Positions 36,036 to 44,625 of a stretch of DNA of 60,494 nucleotides are shown here, piece by piece. The stretch's first letter is position 1. Each line of letters starts with the position of its first letter. The notes beneath the pieces are model-generated. The model saw only the letters and a list, made by a program, of their open reading frames with translations, was not told the DNA's origin and searched no databases. This stretch comes from Nocardia lijiangensis NBRC 108240 (lineage in GTDB: Bacteria > Actinomycetota > Actinomycetes > Mycobacteriales > Mycobacteriaceae), in the NCBI RefSeq assembly GCF_001613045.1, contig NZ_BDBP01000066.1, positions 1-60,494 of the forward strand. The letters run 5' to 3'. Position numbers and translations under genes: made by a program.

Positions 36036-36327
36036 TCCATCTCGGGTGAGCACACTCGGCGCTACCGATCTCGCGGCCGGATTCATCGAGGACTCCGGCG
36101 AACACGCTCGCGGCCATGCGCGTTGGGTCGAGGGCGCGCTCGAGTTCGGCGTGTTCGGTGGCGCGAAACGGATGGGCCGCCCGCGCCGGCTGATCGACGC
36201 GTGAACGCCGCTTCGGTCACGGCGGCCACCGCGGCCTGCGGCAGCCGCGCGAGCACGGCCATCGCACACCTACCGCTGCACGCAGTGTTCACATCTGGAG
36301 TTGTTTCGCCCACCCGCGCTGAACGCG
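36036..36327. other. Intergenic stretch between convergent pmmB and upp
   Basis: About 290 bases. No frame has convincing protein character and no strong terminator hairpin was found. Short plus-strand and minus-strand frames here have no start context or family features. Confidence 0.5.
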
Positions 36328-36951
36328 TCAGCGGGGGCCGAACTGGCGGTCGCCCGCGTCGCCGAGGCCGGGGACGATGTAGGCGTCGGAGTTCAGGCCC
36401 GCGTCGACCGTCGCGGTCACCAGTCGCTCCAGCAGGCCCGACTTCTCCAGCACCGCAATACCTTCCGGCGCGGCGACCACGCAGACCGCGGTGATGTCCG
36501 TCGCGCCGCGGGCGGCGAGCAGTTCGAGGGTGTGCCGCATGGAGCCGCCGGTCGCCACCATCGGGTCCAGCACGAACACCGGGATCCCGGACAGGTCGGC
36601 GGGCAGCGACTCCATGTACGGCACCGGCTGGTGGGTGGTCTCGTCGCGGGCGATGCCGACGAAACCGACTTGGGCGTTGGGGATCAGCTCGGCCGCGGCG
36701 TCGACCATGCCGAGCCCGGCGCGCAGCACCGGGACGAGCAGCGGCGGCTTGGCCAGCCGCACGCCCTCGGCGAAGGAGACGGGGGTTTCGATCTCGTACC
36801 TGGTCACGGGCGCCTCACGCAGCGCCTCGTAGACGAGGACGCCGGTGAGATCCCGCAGCGCGTTACGGAACACGGCATTCGGCGTGCGCGCGTCGCGCAT
36901 CGTCGTCAGCAGGGTGGCGGCGAGTGGGTGGTCCACACTGTGCGTACGCAT
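36328..36951 (-). CDS. upp: Uracil phosphoribosyltransferase
   Basis: A 207-residue type I PRTase. HPLAATLLTTMRDARTPNAVFR opens the family; PVLRAGLGMVD, and the PRPP loop VFVLDPMVATGGSM are diagnostic, with EGIAVLEKSG and DAYIVPGLGDAGDRQFG at the uracil site. It converts uracil and PRPP to UMP. On the minus strand TATCGT (36958-36963) lies six bases upstream of the ATG, indicating a leaderless transcript; the frame beyond is open but has no coding character. The neighbours are other salvage genes. Confidence 0.96.
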   Translation of the reverse strand: MRTHSVDHPLAATLLTTMRDARTPNAVFRNALRDLTGVLVYEALREAPVTRYEIETPVSFAEGVRLAKPPLLVPVLRAGLGMVDAAAELIPNAQVGFVGIARDETTHQPVPYMESLPADLSGIPVFVLDPMVATGGSMRHTLELLAARGATDITAVCVVAAPEGIAVLEKSGLLERLVTATVDAGLNSDAYIVPGLGDAGDRQFGPR

Positions 36952-37098
36952 GAGGGAACGATAAGGTTCGTGACGAGTTCGGTGTCGAATGTCCTCGTGA
37001 ATTTTTTTTCCGAGGCGGTGGAACCGAATGGCAAGGCGACGCGTCGAACTAGGTGAATGACGTACTCTGCCTGGGAACGAACAGATGGGGGAAGCACT

Positions 37099-37416
37099 AT
37101 GTCGAAGATGTCGGCTGACACCGAGGGCATCGCCGCCTACGGCGCGACCGCCGAGGTGATGGCCGGTGAAATGGCCGGCGTCGCCGCGGGGGCCGCGGGC
37201 GCATCGCCCGCGCTGCTCGGTCCGATCATGGGCCTCATCGGCGGGGATTTCATGGCCGCGTATTCCGCGGCGCACGCCGGACACGTCGCGTCGATCGGGC
37301 AATTGTCCGCCGTCCTCGGCAGCATGGGCGGCGCGGCGGCGGGCGCGGCGACCGTGCTCACCGAGACCGACCTGAACAACGCGGCCGCGCTGAAGTCCGC
37401 CGAACTGGACGGATGA
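37099..37416 (+). CDS. EspC-family (ESX-1 secretion-associated-like) small protein
   Basis: A 105-residue, Ala/Gly/Met-rich helical protein beginning SKMSADTEGIAAYGATAEVM and ending TLLTETDLNNAAALKSAEL-like (actual: TVLTETDLNNAAALKSAELD). The pattern of a helix, glycine-rich turn and second helix fits the EspC/DUF2580 family of mycobacterial type VII substrates and partners. GGGGGAAG precedes the ATG. It opens a close-packed set with the NlpC/P60 protein. A role in export with that protein is inferred. Confidence 0.7.
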   Translation: MSKMSADTEGIAAYGATAEVMAGEMAGVAAGAAGASPALLGPIMGLIGGDFMAAYSAAHAGHVASIGQLSAVLGSMGGAAAGAATVLTETDLNNAAALKSAELDG

Positions 37417-37420
37417 GCCG

Positions 37421-38530
37421 GTGATCGACGTCAACCTCCTGGTCAAGCCCCTGCTCGATCTGCTCGGCAGTTTCGGCACCGGCGTGCTGCCCAGTGGCGG
37501 CCCGGCCGACGCACTGACTTCCACGTCGACGACGCTGGATCAGCTACACCAGTTGGGCCGCAACAGCATCAACCAGATGAACACCGCGTGGGACGGCGTC
37601 GCCGCCGACGCGGCGACCGCGAAGGCGCTGCGCGTGCAGACATCGGCGGCCAACATCTCGGACCGCGGCAACGAGATGGCAACCGTCGTCGACCAGGCCG
37701 CCACCGAGGTCGAGACCGGGCAGAAAGATCTCAACGCCGTCGTGCAGTCCTTCGTGAACACCGCGACGGCGCTCGGCCCGACGATCACGACGCCGCCGGG
37801 TTTCATGGCGCTCGTCGGCTCCGCCATCGACCACCTGAACCAGGGACTCGGCGTGGTCGGCCGGGTGCGCAACGAGCTGGACACGCACACCGCGACGATG
37901 ACCCAGCTGACCCCGCCGCCGTCCAGTCCCTCGCTCGCGTCGCTGCCCAGTGCACTGACCAGCTCGGCGAGCTCCGGCCTCTCGGGCCTGATGGGCGTGG
38001 TCGGCCAGGCCGGTTCGCTGGTCACGAGTATGGCGAGCAGCTCGGTGCAGAACGTCGCCAAGACGAGCCCCGGCACGAGCAACCCGAGCTCGCAGCAGCC
38101 CGGCAGCACCACCGCCACACCGTCCGGCAAGGACGGCGTGAAGATCACCCTGCCGGACGGCAGCGTCGTGGAGGCGCCGAACGAGAAGGCCGCGACCGCG
38201 GTCCAGTCGGCACTCAGCGCGGTCGGCACGCCCTACGTCTGGGGCGGCAATTCCCCGGGCTCCGGCATCGACTGCAGCGGCCTGACCAAGTACGCCTACA
38301 GCGAGGCCGGCCTCGAACTGCCGCGCCTGGCCCAAGAGCAGCACATCGGACACCCGCAGGTCTCGCCCGGCGATCTGATGCCCGGCGACCTGGCCGTATG
38401 GGACGGCCACGTCGCCATGGTCGTCGGCAACGGGCAACTCGTCGAGGCCGGCGATCCGGTCTCGGTCAGTTCCATCCGAACGGAGAACATGGGCATGGAG
38501 TTCTACGGCTTCTACAGGCCGACAGCATGA
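37421..38530 (+). CDS. NlpC/P60 peptidoglycan hydrolase with WXG-like N-terminal domain
   Basis: A 369-residue protein. The first 150 residues are helical and contain a WXG-type motif (MNTAWDGVAADAATAKAL), as in type VII secreted proteins. A Ser/Pro-rich linker (about 160-240) follows. The C-terminal NlpC/P60 domain has the catalytic Cys in GIDCSGLTKYAY, the His in GHVAMVVGNG and a Glu in LVEAGD where the third residue lies, as in RipA, so it is probably active. No Sec signal is visible. It probably travels through a type VII system with the EspC-like protein. Four bases separate it from that gene, and it overlaps the next by ATGA. Confidence 0.8.
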   Translation: MIDVNLLVKPLLDLLGSFGTGVLPSGGPADALTSTSTTLDQLHQLGRNSINQMNTAWDGVAADAATAKALRVQTSAANISDRGNEMATVVDQAATEVETGQKDLNAVVQSFVNTATALGPTITTPPGFMALVGSAIDHLNQGLGVVGRVRNELDTHTATMTQLTPPPSSPSLASLPSALTSSASSGLSGLMGVVGQAGSLVTSMASSSVQNVAKTSPGTSNPSSQQPGSTTATPSGKDGVKITLPDGSVVEAPNEKAATAVQSALSAVGTPYVWGGNSPGSGIDCSGLTKYAYSEAGLELPRLAQEQHIGHPQVSPGDLMPGDLAVWDGHVAMVVGNGQLVEAGDPVSVSSIRTENMGMEFYGFYRPTA

Positions 38531-38868
38531 CCGATCAGCAGATCCCGAACGTCACCCTCGCGGTCAGCCAGAACAGGTCCGGCACCATCGCGGTGCGCGC
38601 GACCGACCAGGGCATGCCGGTCGAGATCAAGTTCGAGCGCAGCGAATACCGCTACGGCGCCCAGGCTCTCGCCAACGAGATCCTGCGCCTGACCCAGCGG
38701 TCGGCCATCGCCGCACGCGCCAAGCGCCGCGAGGCTCTCGCCGAGACGGGCATGCCCGCCGACGTCCTGGACCGGCTCGGACTGCCCACCCGGCAGCAGG
38801 CGGTCGACGAGCTCGACCGCATCGATGACGCCGACACGGGACCGACGAGCTGGATGAGGCCGGTATGA
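38527..38868 (+). CDS. Small type VII secretion-associated protein (EspH/DUF2694-like)
   Basis: A 113-residue protein. IAVRATDQGMPVEIKFERSE followed by YGAQALANEILRLTQRSAI resembles the beta-sheet-plus-helix core of YbaB-like and DUF2694 proteins that accompany type VII loci. The C-terminal half (LGLPTRQQAVDELDRIDD) is polar. The start is the ATG of an ATGA overlap with the NlpC/P60 gene, and its stop overlaps the start of the micro-ORF in the same way, so the whole run is coupled. Function unknown; family assignment tentative. Confidence 0.55.
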   Translation: MTDQQIPNVTLAVSQNRSGTIAVRATDQGMPVEIKFERSEYRYGAQALANEILRLTQRSAIAARAKRREALAETGMPADVLDRLGLPTRQQAVDELDRIDDADTGPTSWMRPV

Positions 38869-38993
38869 GCGGCCTGAACGAGCGAAACGAGCGAAACGAG
38901 GAGCTGGCTCCAATGAGCGAACGCAGTGAGCGAATCATGTGCCAGCGCGCCGCGCGCATGCCGGAGCCGAGCGTCAGCGAGGTGCAGGCATGA
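38865..38993 (+). CDS. Coupled micro-ORF (42 aa) containing interspersed repeat copy A
   Basis: The ATG at 38865 overlaps the stop of the preceding gene (ATGA), and the TGA at 38991-38993 overlaps the start of the YbaB-like gene (ATGA). The frame begins MSGLNERNERNEELAP, then MSERSERIM, and ends PEPSVSEVQA. The end is nearly identical to a peptide encoded before sdhD (EPSVSEAQA). Both ends overlap genes, so it can pass ribosomes along the transcript. The peptide may be made but the conserved feature is the sequence element. No known family. Confidence 0.6.
   Translation: MSGLNERNERNEELAPMSERSERIMCQRAARMPEPSVSEVQA
38913..38993 (+). repeat. Interspersed intergenic repeat, copy A (MIRU-like)
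   Basis: From ATGAGCGAACGCAGTGAGCG to the ATGA junction with the YbaB-like gene. Shares with copy B at 45030-45113 the segment GGAGCCGAGCGTCAGCGAGG, then TGCAGGCATGA (CGCAGGCATGA in copy B), plus a related 5' end. In both places it fills the space between two genes and preserves the frame and ATGA overlap. Confidence 0.75.
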
Positions 38994-39337
38994 GTGCGGA
39001 GATGGACGCGCTCGTCGCGAGTGCGACCCAGAAACTGGAGGCGCTGGAGGCCGCACTGTACGGCCTCAAGCAGGTGCGCGGCCAGTTCACGACCGAGGAC
39101 GGCGCGGTCACCGTCGAGATGAACAGCGAGGGCGCGCTGGTCGGGCTGACGCTGTCGGAGGCGGTCACGTCGATGGCGCCCGCCGACGTCTCCCAGCTGA
39201 TCGTCTGGGCCTGTCGGCAGGCTTCCGAGGACGCGGGGGCGCAGCGCTCGAAGGTCGTTGCGACACTGAACGAGTCGTTCGCACCGGCACCGAACGGCGC
39301 GACGGGCGCTCTTGGGGGCGGGCCGGATAGTGCCTGA
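38990..39337 (+). CDS. YbaB/EbfC-like family protein
   Basis: A 115-residue protein. ATQKLEALEAALYGLKQVRG, then TVEMNSEGALVGLTLSEAV and LIVWACRQASEDAG, form the YbaB/EbfC pattern of a long helix, a three-stranded sheet, and a second helix, widely found in type VII secretion neighbourhoods (EspL-like). Many relatives bind nucleoid DNA. The start is the ATG of the ATGA overlap with the micro-ORF. It closes this module: the next gene starts 26 bases downstream with its own -10 hexamer. Confidence 0.7.
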   Translation: MSAEMDALVASATQKLEALEAALYGLKQVRGQFTTEDGAVTVEMNSEGALVGLTLSEAVTSMAPADVSQLIVWACRQASEDAGAQRSKVVATLNESFAPAPNGATGALGGGPDSA

Positions 39338-39363
39338 GCCGGAAGGTCGATAGGCTTCCGCAC

Positions 39364-40608
39364 ATGGCTTCTGGAGACATCGTCCCGATCGAGCTCGGCC
39401 TGACCGACGGCGATCTCGTCACCCTGTGGGCACCGCGCTGGCGCGACGGTGACGACGAGTGGATGGCATTCCTCGGACACGAGGATTCCCTCTATGGCTT
39501 CGACACCGTCGCCGAACTGGCCGCGTTCATCCGGACCAGCTCCGACAACGATCTGGTCGACCATCCCGCGTGGAAGGTCGTCGCCGGGCTCTCGGCGGTG
39601 GAACTGGAGCCGGAGGAGAATTTCAGCTTCGACCTGGTCGCGGTGCCGGAACTGGCCGCGGGCGACCCCGACGTGGAGAGCATCGCCGAGCTGGAGGACA
39701 CCCTCGGCATGGTCCGCAACATCGGCGAGGTGTGCGAGCTGGAGACGGTGACCAAGTTCTTCGGCTCGCATCCCGTCCTCGGCGCGCTGCCCGGCGGGGT
39801 GAGCGCGTTCGTCGGGCGCGACGGCGAGGAACTCTGGGACCAGATCGGCGCCGCCATCGCCAAGGACTGGGACGCGGTGCTCGACGCCATCGACTCGGTG
39901 GTCGCCACACCGGACGTGGACGCCGAGGCCGTCGCGGTCGCCGAAGCCGAACTGCTCGCGGCCGAGGAGAACGTGGTCGACGCCGACGACGCGGCCGACA
40001 GCGACGAGGACGAGGAGTTCGAGGCCGTCGATCTGGACGACGAGGACGAAGACGAGGACGACTCGTTCTGGGGTGGGGTCGGCATCGACCCGGTCAAGAT
40101 CGTGACCGCGGACGGCACCCACTTCACGCTGCGCTGTTACCTCGACGACGAGCCGATCTTCCTCGGCAAGAACGGCGCGATCACCGTGTTCGGTTCCGAG
40201 CGCGCCCTCGCCCGCTACCTCGCCGACGAGCACGACCACGATCTGGCGAAGGTGAGCACCTACGGCGAGGTGCAGACTGCCGCCGTGGACGGTTCGCTCG
40301 AGGTCGAGGTGACCGACGAGAACGTCTACGTGCTGCCCGGCCTGGCCGAGGATCTGGCCGAAGGCCCGGAGGCGGTCGACATCGAGCAGCTCGACCTGGC
40401 CGTCGAACTGTTCACCGATGCCGCCGACTACGCCGAGGACGAGAGCGTGGAGCAGGCGCTCGCCCAGTCCACTCCCCTGGGCTGGTACGTCTCCTACCTG
40501 CTCAACCCGGACCCGACCCGGATGGCTCCGAACCCGCCGTTCGCCGCCGAGGCGCAGAGCTGGCGCGAGCTCGAGCGCGCCTTCGAGGCTCGGCTCACGC
40601 CGCAGTAG
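39364..40608 (+). CDS. Conserved protein, Rv3311-like
   Basis: A 414-residue cytoplasmic protein with no assigned domain. The N-terminal half contains WAPRWRDGDDEWMAFLGHED and LYGFDTVAELAAFI, and the C-terminal half FGSERALARYLADEHDHDLA; these two related segments suggest an internal duplication. Between them is a strongly acidic stretch (DADDAADSDEDEEFEAVDLD, then DDEDEDEDD). It matches Rv3311 in length and position; annotations such as primosomal protein have no visible support here. TAGGCT (39351-39356) lies seven bases before the ATG, fitting leaderless initiation. It ends at a strong terminator. Confidence 0.75.
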   Translation: MASGDIVPIELGLTDGDLVTLWAPRWRDGDDEWMAFLGHEDSLYGFDTVAELAAFIRTSSDNDLVDHPAWKVVAGLSAVELEPEENFSFDLVAVPELAAGDPDVESIAELEDTLGMVRNIGEVCELETVTKFFGSHPVLGALPGGVSAFVGRDGEELWDQIGAAIAKDWDAVLDAIDSVVATPDVDAEAVAVAEAELLAAEENVVDADDAADSDEDEEFEAVDLDDEDEDEDDSFWGGVGIDPVKIVTADGTHFTLRCYLDDEPIFLGKNGAITVFGSERALARYLADEHDHDLAKVSTYGEVQTAAVDGSLEVEVTDENVYVLPGLAEDLAEGPEAVDIEQLDLAVELFTDAADYAEDESVEQALAQSTPLGWYVSYLLNPDPTRMAPNPPFAAEAQSWRELERAFEARLTPQ

Positions 40609-40616
40609 TCCGTCGA

Positions 40617-40644
40617 GTTGGGGCCGAATCCGTTCGGCCCCAAC
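40617..40644 (+). terminator. Bidirectional intrinsic terminator
   Basis: GTTGGGGCCGAA-TCCG-TTCGGCCCCAAC is a perfect 12-bp stem followed by TTATTT on the plus strand. It lies exactly between the convergent Rv3311-like gene and the next minus-strand gene. Confidence 0.92.
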
Positions 40645-41301
40645 TTATTTCAGCCGGATCCAGATGTGCTCCGCGTGCCCGAGCAACCGCTCGTCTGCGC
40701 CGTACACCGCGGCGGCGGTGTAGATTTTGCGGCCCTGCTCGCCGTGACTTTCCCCGACCACCACGCACGGCTCGCCCACCTCGGGCAGGTCGAGCACCGC
40801 GGCCGTCATCGAACCGAGCAGCGCGGGACGGTCCAGCATGCCCGGCACCGACCAGCCACCCGGGCAGTCCAGCGTCGCCCACAGCAGCGCGGCGCCGATC
40901 GGCAGCGATTCGTCCGGCGTCCACGGAGCCGCGACCACGCCCGCGCGTACCGGCCCCGGCTCGATACGCAGGCCATCCTCGCGCGCGTTGCCGCAGACGA
41001 AGCACTGCGCGAACATGTCGTTGGTCGCGTAGGAGCTCGCGGCGGTCTTCGCCACCTCGTGCGGGACGAATCCCGGAACATCCCGTTCGAACGCCCCCGC
41101 TCTCGATTCGGCGATCAAGCGCTCGCCGTCGAACAACTTGCCGTCCTCCAGCCGCAACGGCGTGTCCAGCGGCGCCGGGTTGCGCAGCATTACCGTCACC
41201 GTGTCCTCGTCACAGTGTTCGGCGAGGCGTCCGGCGACGTAGCCGCCATTGCCCGAATCCGGCGGGCCATTGAATCGACCGGGAATCTGCACAATCGTCA
41301 C
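40645..41301 (-). CDS. Putative thioesterase-like (hotdog) protein
   Basis: A 218-residue protein. FNGPPDSGNGGYVAGRLAEH at the N-terminus and CFVCGNAREDGLRIEPGP in the middle are features of a group of actinobacterial hotdog/thioesterase-like proteins of unproved function; the Cys pair is conserved in that group as far as can be recalled. GALLWATLDCPGGWSV and GHAEHIWIRL near the end fit the second hotdog. No signal peptide is seen. The GTG start is accepted because the frame continues little further, with TATCGT eight bases upstream. The gene ends at the shared terminator. Confidence 0.55.
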   Translation of the reverse strand: MTIVQIPGRFNGPPDSGNGGYVAGRLAEHCDEDTVTVMLRNPAPLDTPLRLEDGKLFDGERLIAESRAGAFERDVPGFVPHEVAKTAASSYATNDMFAQCFVCGNAREDGLRIEPGPVRAGVVAAPWTPDESLPIGAALLWATLDCPGGWSVPGMLDRPALLGSMTAAVLDLPEVGEPCVVVGESHGEQGRKIYTAAAVYGADERLLGHAEHIWIRLK

Positions 41302-41361
41302 GACATCCCACGATAGACCGCTATATCGGACTCCGTGGCGGATGTCCGCCCTCGCGCGCGC

Positions 41362-42459
41362 TCAGCCGAGCAGCACCGCGTACCCCGGCTTGATGATGTC
41401 GTCGATGATGCGCAGCCGTTCCGGGAACGGGATGAACGCCGACTTCATCGCGTTGATGGTGAACCGCTCCAGATCGCTCCAGCCGTAGCCGAAGGTCTCG
41501 ACCAGCTTCAGCATCTCCGCGCTCATCGTGGTGTCGCTCATCAGGCGGTTGTCGGTGTTGACCGTGACGCGGAAGCGCAGCCGGGCCAGCAGGTCGAACG
41601 GATGCTTGTCCAGCGCGGGCACCGCGCCGGTCTGCACGTTCGACGACGGACACAGCTCGAGCGGAATCCGCATATCCCGCACGTAGTTCGCGACGAGCCC
41701 CAGCTCCGCGTCCGCCAGCGCGCCGGGCACCTGGATGTCGTCGGTGATGCGCACGCCGTGCCCGAGCCGGTCGGCGCCGCAGAAGGCCAGCGCCTCGTGG
41801 ATCGACGGCAGGCCGAACGCCTCACCCGCGTGGATGGTGAAGTGCGCGCTGTTCGCCCGCATGTACTCGAACGCGTCCAGGTGCCTGCTCGGCGGGAAGC
41901 CCGCCTCCGCGCCCGCGATGTCGAAGCCGCCGACGCCACGGTCGCGCCAGCGCACCGAGAGCTCGGCGATCTCGAGCGACCGCGCCGCATGCCGCATCGC
42001 CGTCAGCAGACAGGTCACCACGATCGAATGCCCCGCCTCGGCGGCGGCCGCTTCGCCCTCGCGGAAACCCGCCAGAGTGTGCTCGACGACCTCGTCCAGG
42101 CTCAGACCACGCTCCAGATGCTGCTCGGGCGCGAAACGCACCTCCGCGTACACCACGCCGTCGGCGGCCAGGTCCTCGGCGCATTCGCGGGCCACCCGGC
42201 GCAGGCCCTCCGGCGTCTGCATCACCGCGACGGTGTGCGCGAACGTCTCGAGGTAGCGCTCCAGCGACCCGCTGTCGGCGGCGTCGCGGAACCAGGCCGC
42301 CAGGGTGGCCTCGTCGGTGGCGGGTAGGTCGTCGTAACCGCAATCGGCGGCGAGCTCCAGCACGGTCGCGGGCCGCAGACCACCGTCGAGGTGATCGTGC
42401 AGCAGCGCCTTGGGAGCTTGGCGGATCGAGGCGAGGGTCAGCGGCATCGGTCCTGTCAT
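41362..42459 (-). CDS. add: Adenosine deaminase
   Basis: A 365-residue metal-dependent deaminase converting adenosine to inosine. Zinc ligands and catalytic residues are in LLHDHLDGGLRPATV, TIHAGEAFGL, ADRLGHGVRI and NTDNRLMS (Asp). The ATG at 42459 is chosen because TAACGT (minus strand, 42466-42471) lies exactly six bases upstream; a GTG at 42465 would overlap that spacing. It corresponds to add (Rv3313c) and is downstream of deoA and cdd on the same strand with 144 bases between, so it may have its own promoter. Confidence 0.95.
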   Translation of the reverse strand: MTGPMPLTLASIRQAPKALLHDHLDGGLRPATVLELAADCGYDDLPATDEATLAAWFRDAADSGSLERYLETFAHTVAVMQTPEGLRRVARECAEDLAADGVVYAEVRFAPEQHLERGLSLDEVVEHTLAGFREGEAAAAEAGHSIVVTCLLTAMRHAARSLEIAELSVRWRDRGVGGFDIAGAEAGFPPSRHLDAFEYMRANSAHFTIHAGEAFGLPSIHEALAFCGADRLGHGVRITDDIQVPGALADAELGLVANYVRDMRIPLELCPSSNVQTGAVPALDKHPFDLLARLRFRVTVNTDNRLMSDTTMSAEMLKLVETFGYGWSDLERFTINAMKSAFIPFPERLRIIDDIIKPGYAVLLG

Positions 42460-42603
42460 GACCACACGTTAGCCGCGCCGCGCGGAATCGGCAGCGAACT
42501 TCCACCGTGGCAACCATCTCGTTGCCGTCGGGCTACGACGCCGTTCACAGCGCGTCCGCGTGCGTTTGCCGATCACGGTCGGCAGCCCGGCCGGAACCCG
42601 CGT

Positions 42604-43893
42604 TCAGGAACCGATGCGGTCCAGGATCAGCGGGGCGTCCCCGGTCGGCGCGGTGGCGTCAATGGTGATCGAATCAGCCAGTGCGGCAACGGCTCCCGGA
42701 ATCGCGTCCGGGGTGTCGGTGTGCAAGGTGAGCAACGCTTGTCCCGCGACGACGGGATCACCCGGCTTGGCGTGCATCTCGATGCCCGCACCGAACTGCA
42801 CCGGGTCGCCCTGGCGGGCGCGGCCCGCCCCCAAGCGCCAGGCGGCGATGCCGACGCCCATGGCGTCCAGACGGGTCAGCACGCCGTCGCGCTCGGCCCG
42901 CAGGGTTTCGGTGTGCCTGGCCCGCGGCAGGGGCCCGTCGGGGTCGCCGCCCTGGGCTCGCACCATCGTGCGCCAGTAATCCATCGCCCGGCCACCGGCG
43001 AGCACGTCGGCCGGATCGACGTCCAGACCGGCCAGCGCCACCATCTCCCCGGCCAGCGCCAGGGTCAGCGCCACCACGTCGGCGGGACCGCCACCGGCCA
43101 GTACCTCGACCGATTCGGCCACCTCGAGCGCGTTGCCCGCGGTGCGCCCCAGCGGGGTGTCCATCGCGGTGAGCAGCGCGACCGTCCGCACCCCCGCGTC
43201 CTGGCCTAGTTCGACCATGGTGGTGGCCAGTTCGCGGGCGGCGCCGAGTTCTTTCATGAACGCGCCCGCACCGACCTTCACGTCGAGCACCAGCGCGCCG
43301 GTGCCCTCGGCGATCTTCTTGCTCATGATCGAACTGGCGATCAGCGGGATGGACTCGACCGTGCCCGTGACGTCACGCAGGGCGTAGAGGCGTTTGTCGG
43401 CGGGCGCGAGGTCGGCCCCGGCCGCGCAGACCACCGCGCCGATCGCCGGATCGGCCAGGATCTCGCGCATGCGCGCCACCTCGACATCGGCACGCCAGCC
43501 GGGGATCGACTCGAGCTTGTCGAGGGTGCCGCCGGTGTGTCCCAGCCCACGCCCCGAGAGTTGCGGCACGGCCGCGCCGCAGGCGGCGACCAGCGGCGCG
43601 AGCGGCAGCGTGATCTTGTCGCCGACCCCGCCCGTGGAGTGCTTGTCCACCGTGGGACGCGGCAGATCCGTGAAGTCCATCCGCCGCCCCGAGGCGATCA
43701 TCGCGGCCGTCCACCGGGCCGTCTCCCTGCGCGTCATCCCGCGCCACACGATGGCCATGGCCAGCGCCGACATCTGCTCGTCGGCAACCGAGCCCCTGGT
43801 GAATCCGTCGACCACCCAGTCGATCTGCGCGTCCGAAAGCTCCCCGCCGTCGCGCTTGGTCGTGATGATCGAAACCGCGTCCACACCCGTCAC
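42604..43893 (-). CDS. deoA: Thymidine phosphorylase
   Basis: A 429-residue nucleoside phosphorylase family II enzyme, converting thymidine and phosphate to thymine and deoxyribose 1-phosphate. VDKHSTGGVGDKITLPLAPL is the signature region with phosphate-binding Lys and Ser; GRGLGHTGGTLDKLES and LVLDVKVGAGAFM complete the site. The GTG at 43893 (VTGVDAVSIITTKRDGG) is preferred by homology, since relatives begin close to the TKRDGG motif. Co-oriented with cdd 29 bases upstream; pyrimidine salvage operon cdd-deoA. Confidence 0.95.
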   Translation of the reverse strand: MTGVDAVSIITTKRDGGELSDAQIDWVVDGFTRGSVADEQMSALAMAIVWRGMTRRETARWTAAMIASGRRMDFTDLPRPTVDKHSTGGVGDKITLPLAPLVAACGAAVPQLSGRGLGHTGGTLDKLESIPGWRADVEVARMREILADPAIGAVVCAAGADLAPADKRLYALRDVTGTVESIPLIASSIMSKKIAEGTGALVLDVKVGAGAFMKELGAARELATTMVELGQDAGVRTVALLTAMDTPLGRTAGNALEVAESVEVLAGGGPADVVALTLALAGEMVALAGLDVDPADVLAGGRAMDYWRTMVRAQGGDPDGPLPRARHTETLRAERDGVLTRLDAMGVGIAAWRLGAGRARQGDPVQFGAGIEMHAKPGDPVVAGQALLTLHTDTPDAIPGAVAALADSITIDATAPTGDAPLILDRIGS

Positions 43894-43922
43894 CCGGCCA
43901 GTCTGGCACGGCACGACAACGG

Positions 43923-44324
43923 CTACTGCTGTCCGGCGTTCAGGTCGCCGGGGCCGAATGCGTCGGGCAGCAGAGCGCTGAGCCGGACGGGTCCGGTGCG
44001 GTGATCGACCAACAGCTCGCGACCGCCGTGCTCGTAGAGAAGTTGGCGGCAGCGACCGCACGGCATCAGGATTTCGCCGCGGGAATCGCAGACCGAGACC
44101 GCCGCGAGCCGCCCGCCGCCACTCACGAATAAGTTACCGACGAGTACGCATTCGGCACAGAGGGCCAATCCATATGAGACATTTTCCACATTGCAACCGC
44201 TCACAATTCGACCGTCGGAAGTGAGAGCTGCGGCGCCGACCGGGAAACGCGAGTAGGGCGCATAGGCGTTGTGCATTACTCGAATAGCTTTGTCGCGCAA
44301 AATATTCCACGCGATTTCCGACAT
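43923..44324 (-). CDS. cdd: Cytidine deaminase
   Basis: A 133-residue homotetrameric-type cytidine deaminase. YAPYSRFPVGAAALTSDG, the catalytic GCNVENVSYGLALCAE (Cys and Glu) and MPCGRCRQLLYEHGG (two zinc Cys) are present. It deaminates cytidine and deoxycytidine. The ATG at 44324 is preceded by GGGAGG. Followed by deoA on the same strand. The gene is divergent from sdhC across 300 bases. Confidence 0.95.
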   Translation of the reverse strand: MSEIAWNILRDKAIRVMHNAYAPYSRFPVGAAALTSDGRIVSGCNVENVSYGLALCAECVLVGNLFVSGGGRLAAVSVCDSRGEILMPCGRCRQLLYEHGGRELLVDHRTGPVRLSALLPDAFGPGDLNAGQQ

Positions 44325-44625
44325 CGCGAACCTCCCGACGAACGACCGCGACGAGGGCACGCGACAGCGGCCGCACACCCCATTGCGCATCAACAAAGGT
44401 AAACCTAACCCAGCCGATTGTCGCGCAACGCACGGCACGCCGAATTAGTTCCGCGAAACAGAGAGGATTAGAGTCCACAACAGATCGGTTCAGGTTCCCG
44501 GCGGGCCCCGCGCAAACGGAGCACACAGGGTGCACAGCGCAGCAACCTGGGCATTCGCCCCCTTCACGTGGCCGGCCCGGGACCTGAGACCGGGTCCATC
44601 AACGACGTTGGAGGCACCGCACTCT
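44325..44625. other. cdd/sdhC intergenic region
   Basis: About 300 bases between divergent cdd and sdhC, expected to hold both promoters. No convincing coding frame and no strong palindrome was found. GGAGG at 44610-44614 lies 11 bases before the sdhC start. A partly iron-box-like string near 44395 was considered and rejected. Confidence 0.5.

Noticed and set aside
36043..36313. Short frames on both strands between pmmB and upp
   Set aside because: Neither has a ribosome-binding site, -10 hexamer or family features.
44390..44412. AGGTAAACCT-like string upstream of cdd/sdhC as an iron-box (IdeR) site
   Set aside because: Only one arm is close to the 19-bp consensus and the spacing is wrong; no second arm of TTAGG type.
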